Source: Owenia fusiformis
Taxonomy: Eukaryota > Annelida > Polychaeta > Sabellida > Oweniidae
Direction of reading: 5' to 3'
Assembly: GCA_903813345.2 (NCBI GenBank)
Contig: CAIIXF020000007.1
Location: 25,159,564-25,223,563 of the forward strand
DNA length: 64,000 bases
A program made the position numbers and the translations under genes. Of this stretch, positions 62,945-64,000 are shown in pieces. The notes under the pieces were generated by a model. The model saw nothing but the letters and a program-made list of their open reading frames with translations, had not been told where the DNA came from and searched no databases. The number at the start of each line of letters is the position of its first letter. Position 1 is the stretch's first letter.

Positions 62945-64000
62945 AAAAAATTAGTACCGTGGGTACTGGGCTCACATGGTGACAGAAAAAAACGGATATA
63001 ATTTTTTGCTGATTTTTTATTACAAAATTATTTCAAGCCATCTGTCCCTCAGTCAATTAAAATGGCTGAAAAAAAAAACGGATATAATTTTTTGCCAATA
63101 ATTTGTAACAAAATTATTTCATACAACTACTCTTTACAGTGACATGGCTTTTTGCAATGCAAGACACCTGAAATTATTTGTAAAGCTAGGAAATGGGCCA
63201 AAATTGAATTTCGCGAGACAAAAATGGCGACCATTTTGAAATCAGGCAAGCTTTTGAACCAGGAGTCATAGGCGAGTTTTTTGTATTGATGTTGAACAAA
63301 AATAACTTGAAACTGGAATCCTATTGACAGAGGTTATAAGCAAATGGTCCAAAAGAGGATTTCGCGAGACAGATGGACAAATCAATGTTAACTAAAATGG
63401 CTGAAAATAAAAAAAACGGATATAATATTTTGCCGATTTTTTGTAACAAAATTATTTCATACAACTACCTTCGCGAAACAAGGATGGCAACCATTTTGAA
63501 AATAGGCGAGCTTTTGAACCAAGAGTCATAGGAGAGTTTTTTGTATTGATGTTGAACAAAATTAACTTAAAATGGGAATCCTATCGACAGAGGGTTTAAG
63601 GTAAATGGTCCAAAAGTGGATTTTGCGAGACAGATGGACAAATCAATGTTAACTAAAATGGCTGAAAATAAAAAAATGGATACAATTTTTCGCTGATTTT
63701 TTGTAACAAAATTATTTCATATATCTACCCTTTACATTGACATGGATTTTTACAATGTAAGACACCTGAAATTATTTGTAAAGCTAGGAAATGGGTCAAA
63801 AGTGAATTTCGCGAGACAAAAGTGACGGCCATTTTGAAAATAGCCGAGCTTTTGAACCAAGAGTCATAGGAGAGTTTTTTGTATTGATGTTGAACAAAAA
63901 TAACTTAAAATGGGAATCCTATCGACAGAGGGTTTAAGGTAAATGGTCCAAAAGTGAATTTTGCGAGACAGATGGACAAATCAATGTTAACTAAAATGGC
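62945..64000 (+). repeat. Family D repeat array, runs off the window
   Basis: Begins TTAGTACCGTGGGTACTGG and CTCACATGGTGA as in 9398-10045. It then has repeated blocks of ATGGCTGAAAATAAAAAAA, GGATATAATTTTT, GCAAGACACCTGAAATTATT and GGCGAGCTTTTGAACCA with about 270-350-base spacing. The distal terminus is not in the window. Confidence 0.82.

Overview
The window is AT-rich animal DNA: GT-AG introns, short exons, metazoan gene families and many transposable elements. It fits a marine-type invertebrate, but I cannot name the clade from sequence alone. Four host genes are visible. (1) The N-terminal part of a VPS13A/C-type lipid-transfer gene lies on the minus strand. Twenty-three coding exons run from the ATG at 49465 down to 698, encode 946 residues in unbroken phase, and continue off the left edge. 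(2) A sarcoplasmic-calcium-binding-protein-like EF-hand gene lies on the plus strand inside VPS13 intron 22, with exons near 2570, 9118 and 10897. (3) A complete FBXO28-like F-box gene lies on the plus strand (four coding exons, 51299-55241), head-to-head with VPS13. (4) The last coding exon of an unidentified type I membrane protein lies on the minus strand (62045-62205), tail-to-tail with FBXO28.

Layout. 1-13253: VPS13 exon 23 and the 12.4 kb intron 22. This intron holds the nested EF-hand gene, an intact Penelope-like element (PLE, 3525-7018) with an N-terminal GIY-YIG domain, two copies of a palindrome-rich repeat family (family A), one copy of a second family (family D), a truncated LINE tail and a 68-bp minisatellite. 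13254-29146: VPS13 exons 22 to 2, with a motif around ATTGCATTATGGGA recurring in its introns. 29147-49365: the 20.2 kb first intron of VPS13. It holds several TIR elements, a 5'-truncated LINE, a tandem duplication of about 2 kb, and a 487-bp TTAA-flanked element that carries a tRNA-like unit. 49366-55241: the probable shared promoter region and FBXO28, whose introns contain three more TIR elements. 55242-64000: another family A copy, minisatellites, an inverted pair of coding-like repeats, the membrane-protein exon and a family D array that runs off the right edge.

The host genes do not form an operon or a pathway. VPS13 is a bridge-like lipid transporter at membrane contact sites, FBXO28 an SCF substrate receptor, the EF-hand protein a cytosolic calcium buffer. 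Most of the novelty is in the mobile DNA: the permuted-domain PLE with terminal direct repeats inserted in a tetranucleotide microsatellite, and the TTAA element carrying a Pol III unit. One host feature also stands out: a small in-frame VPS13 exon encoding an FFAT-like ER-tethering motif.
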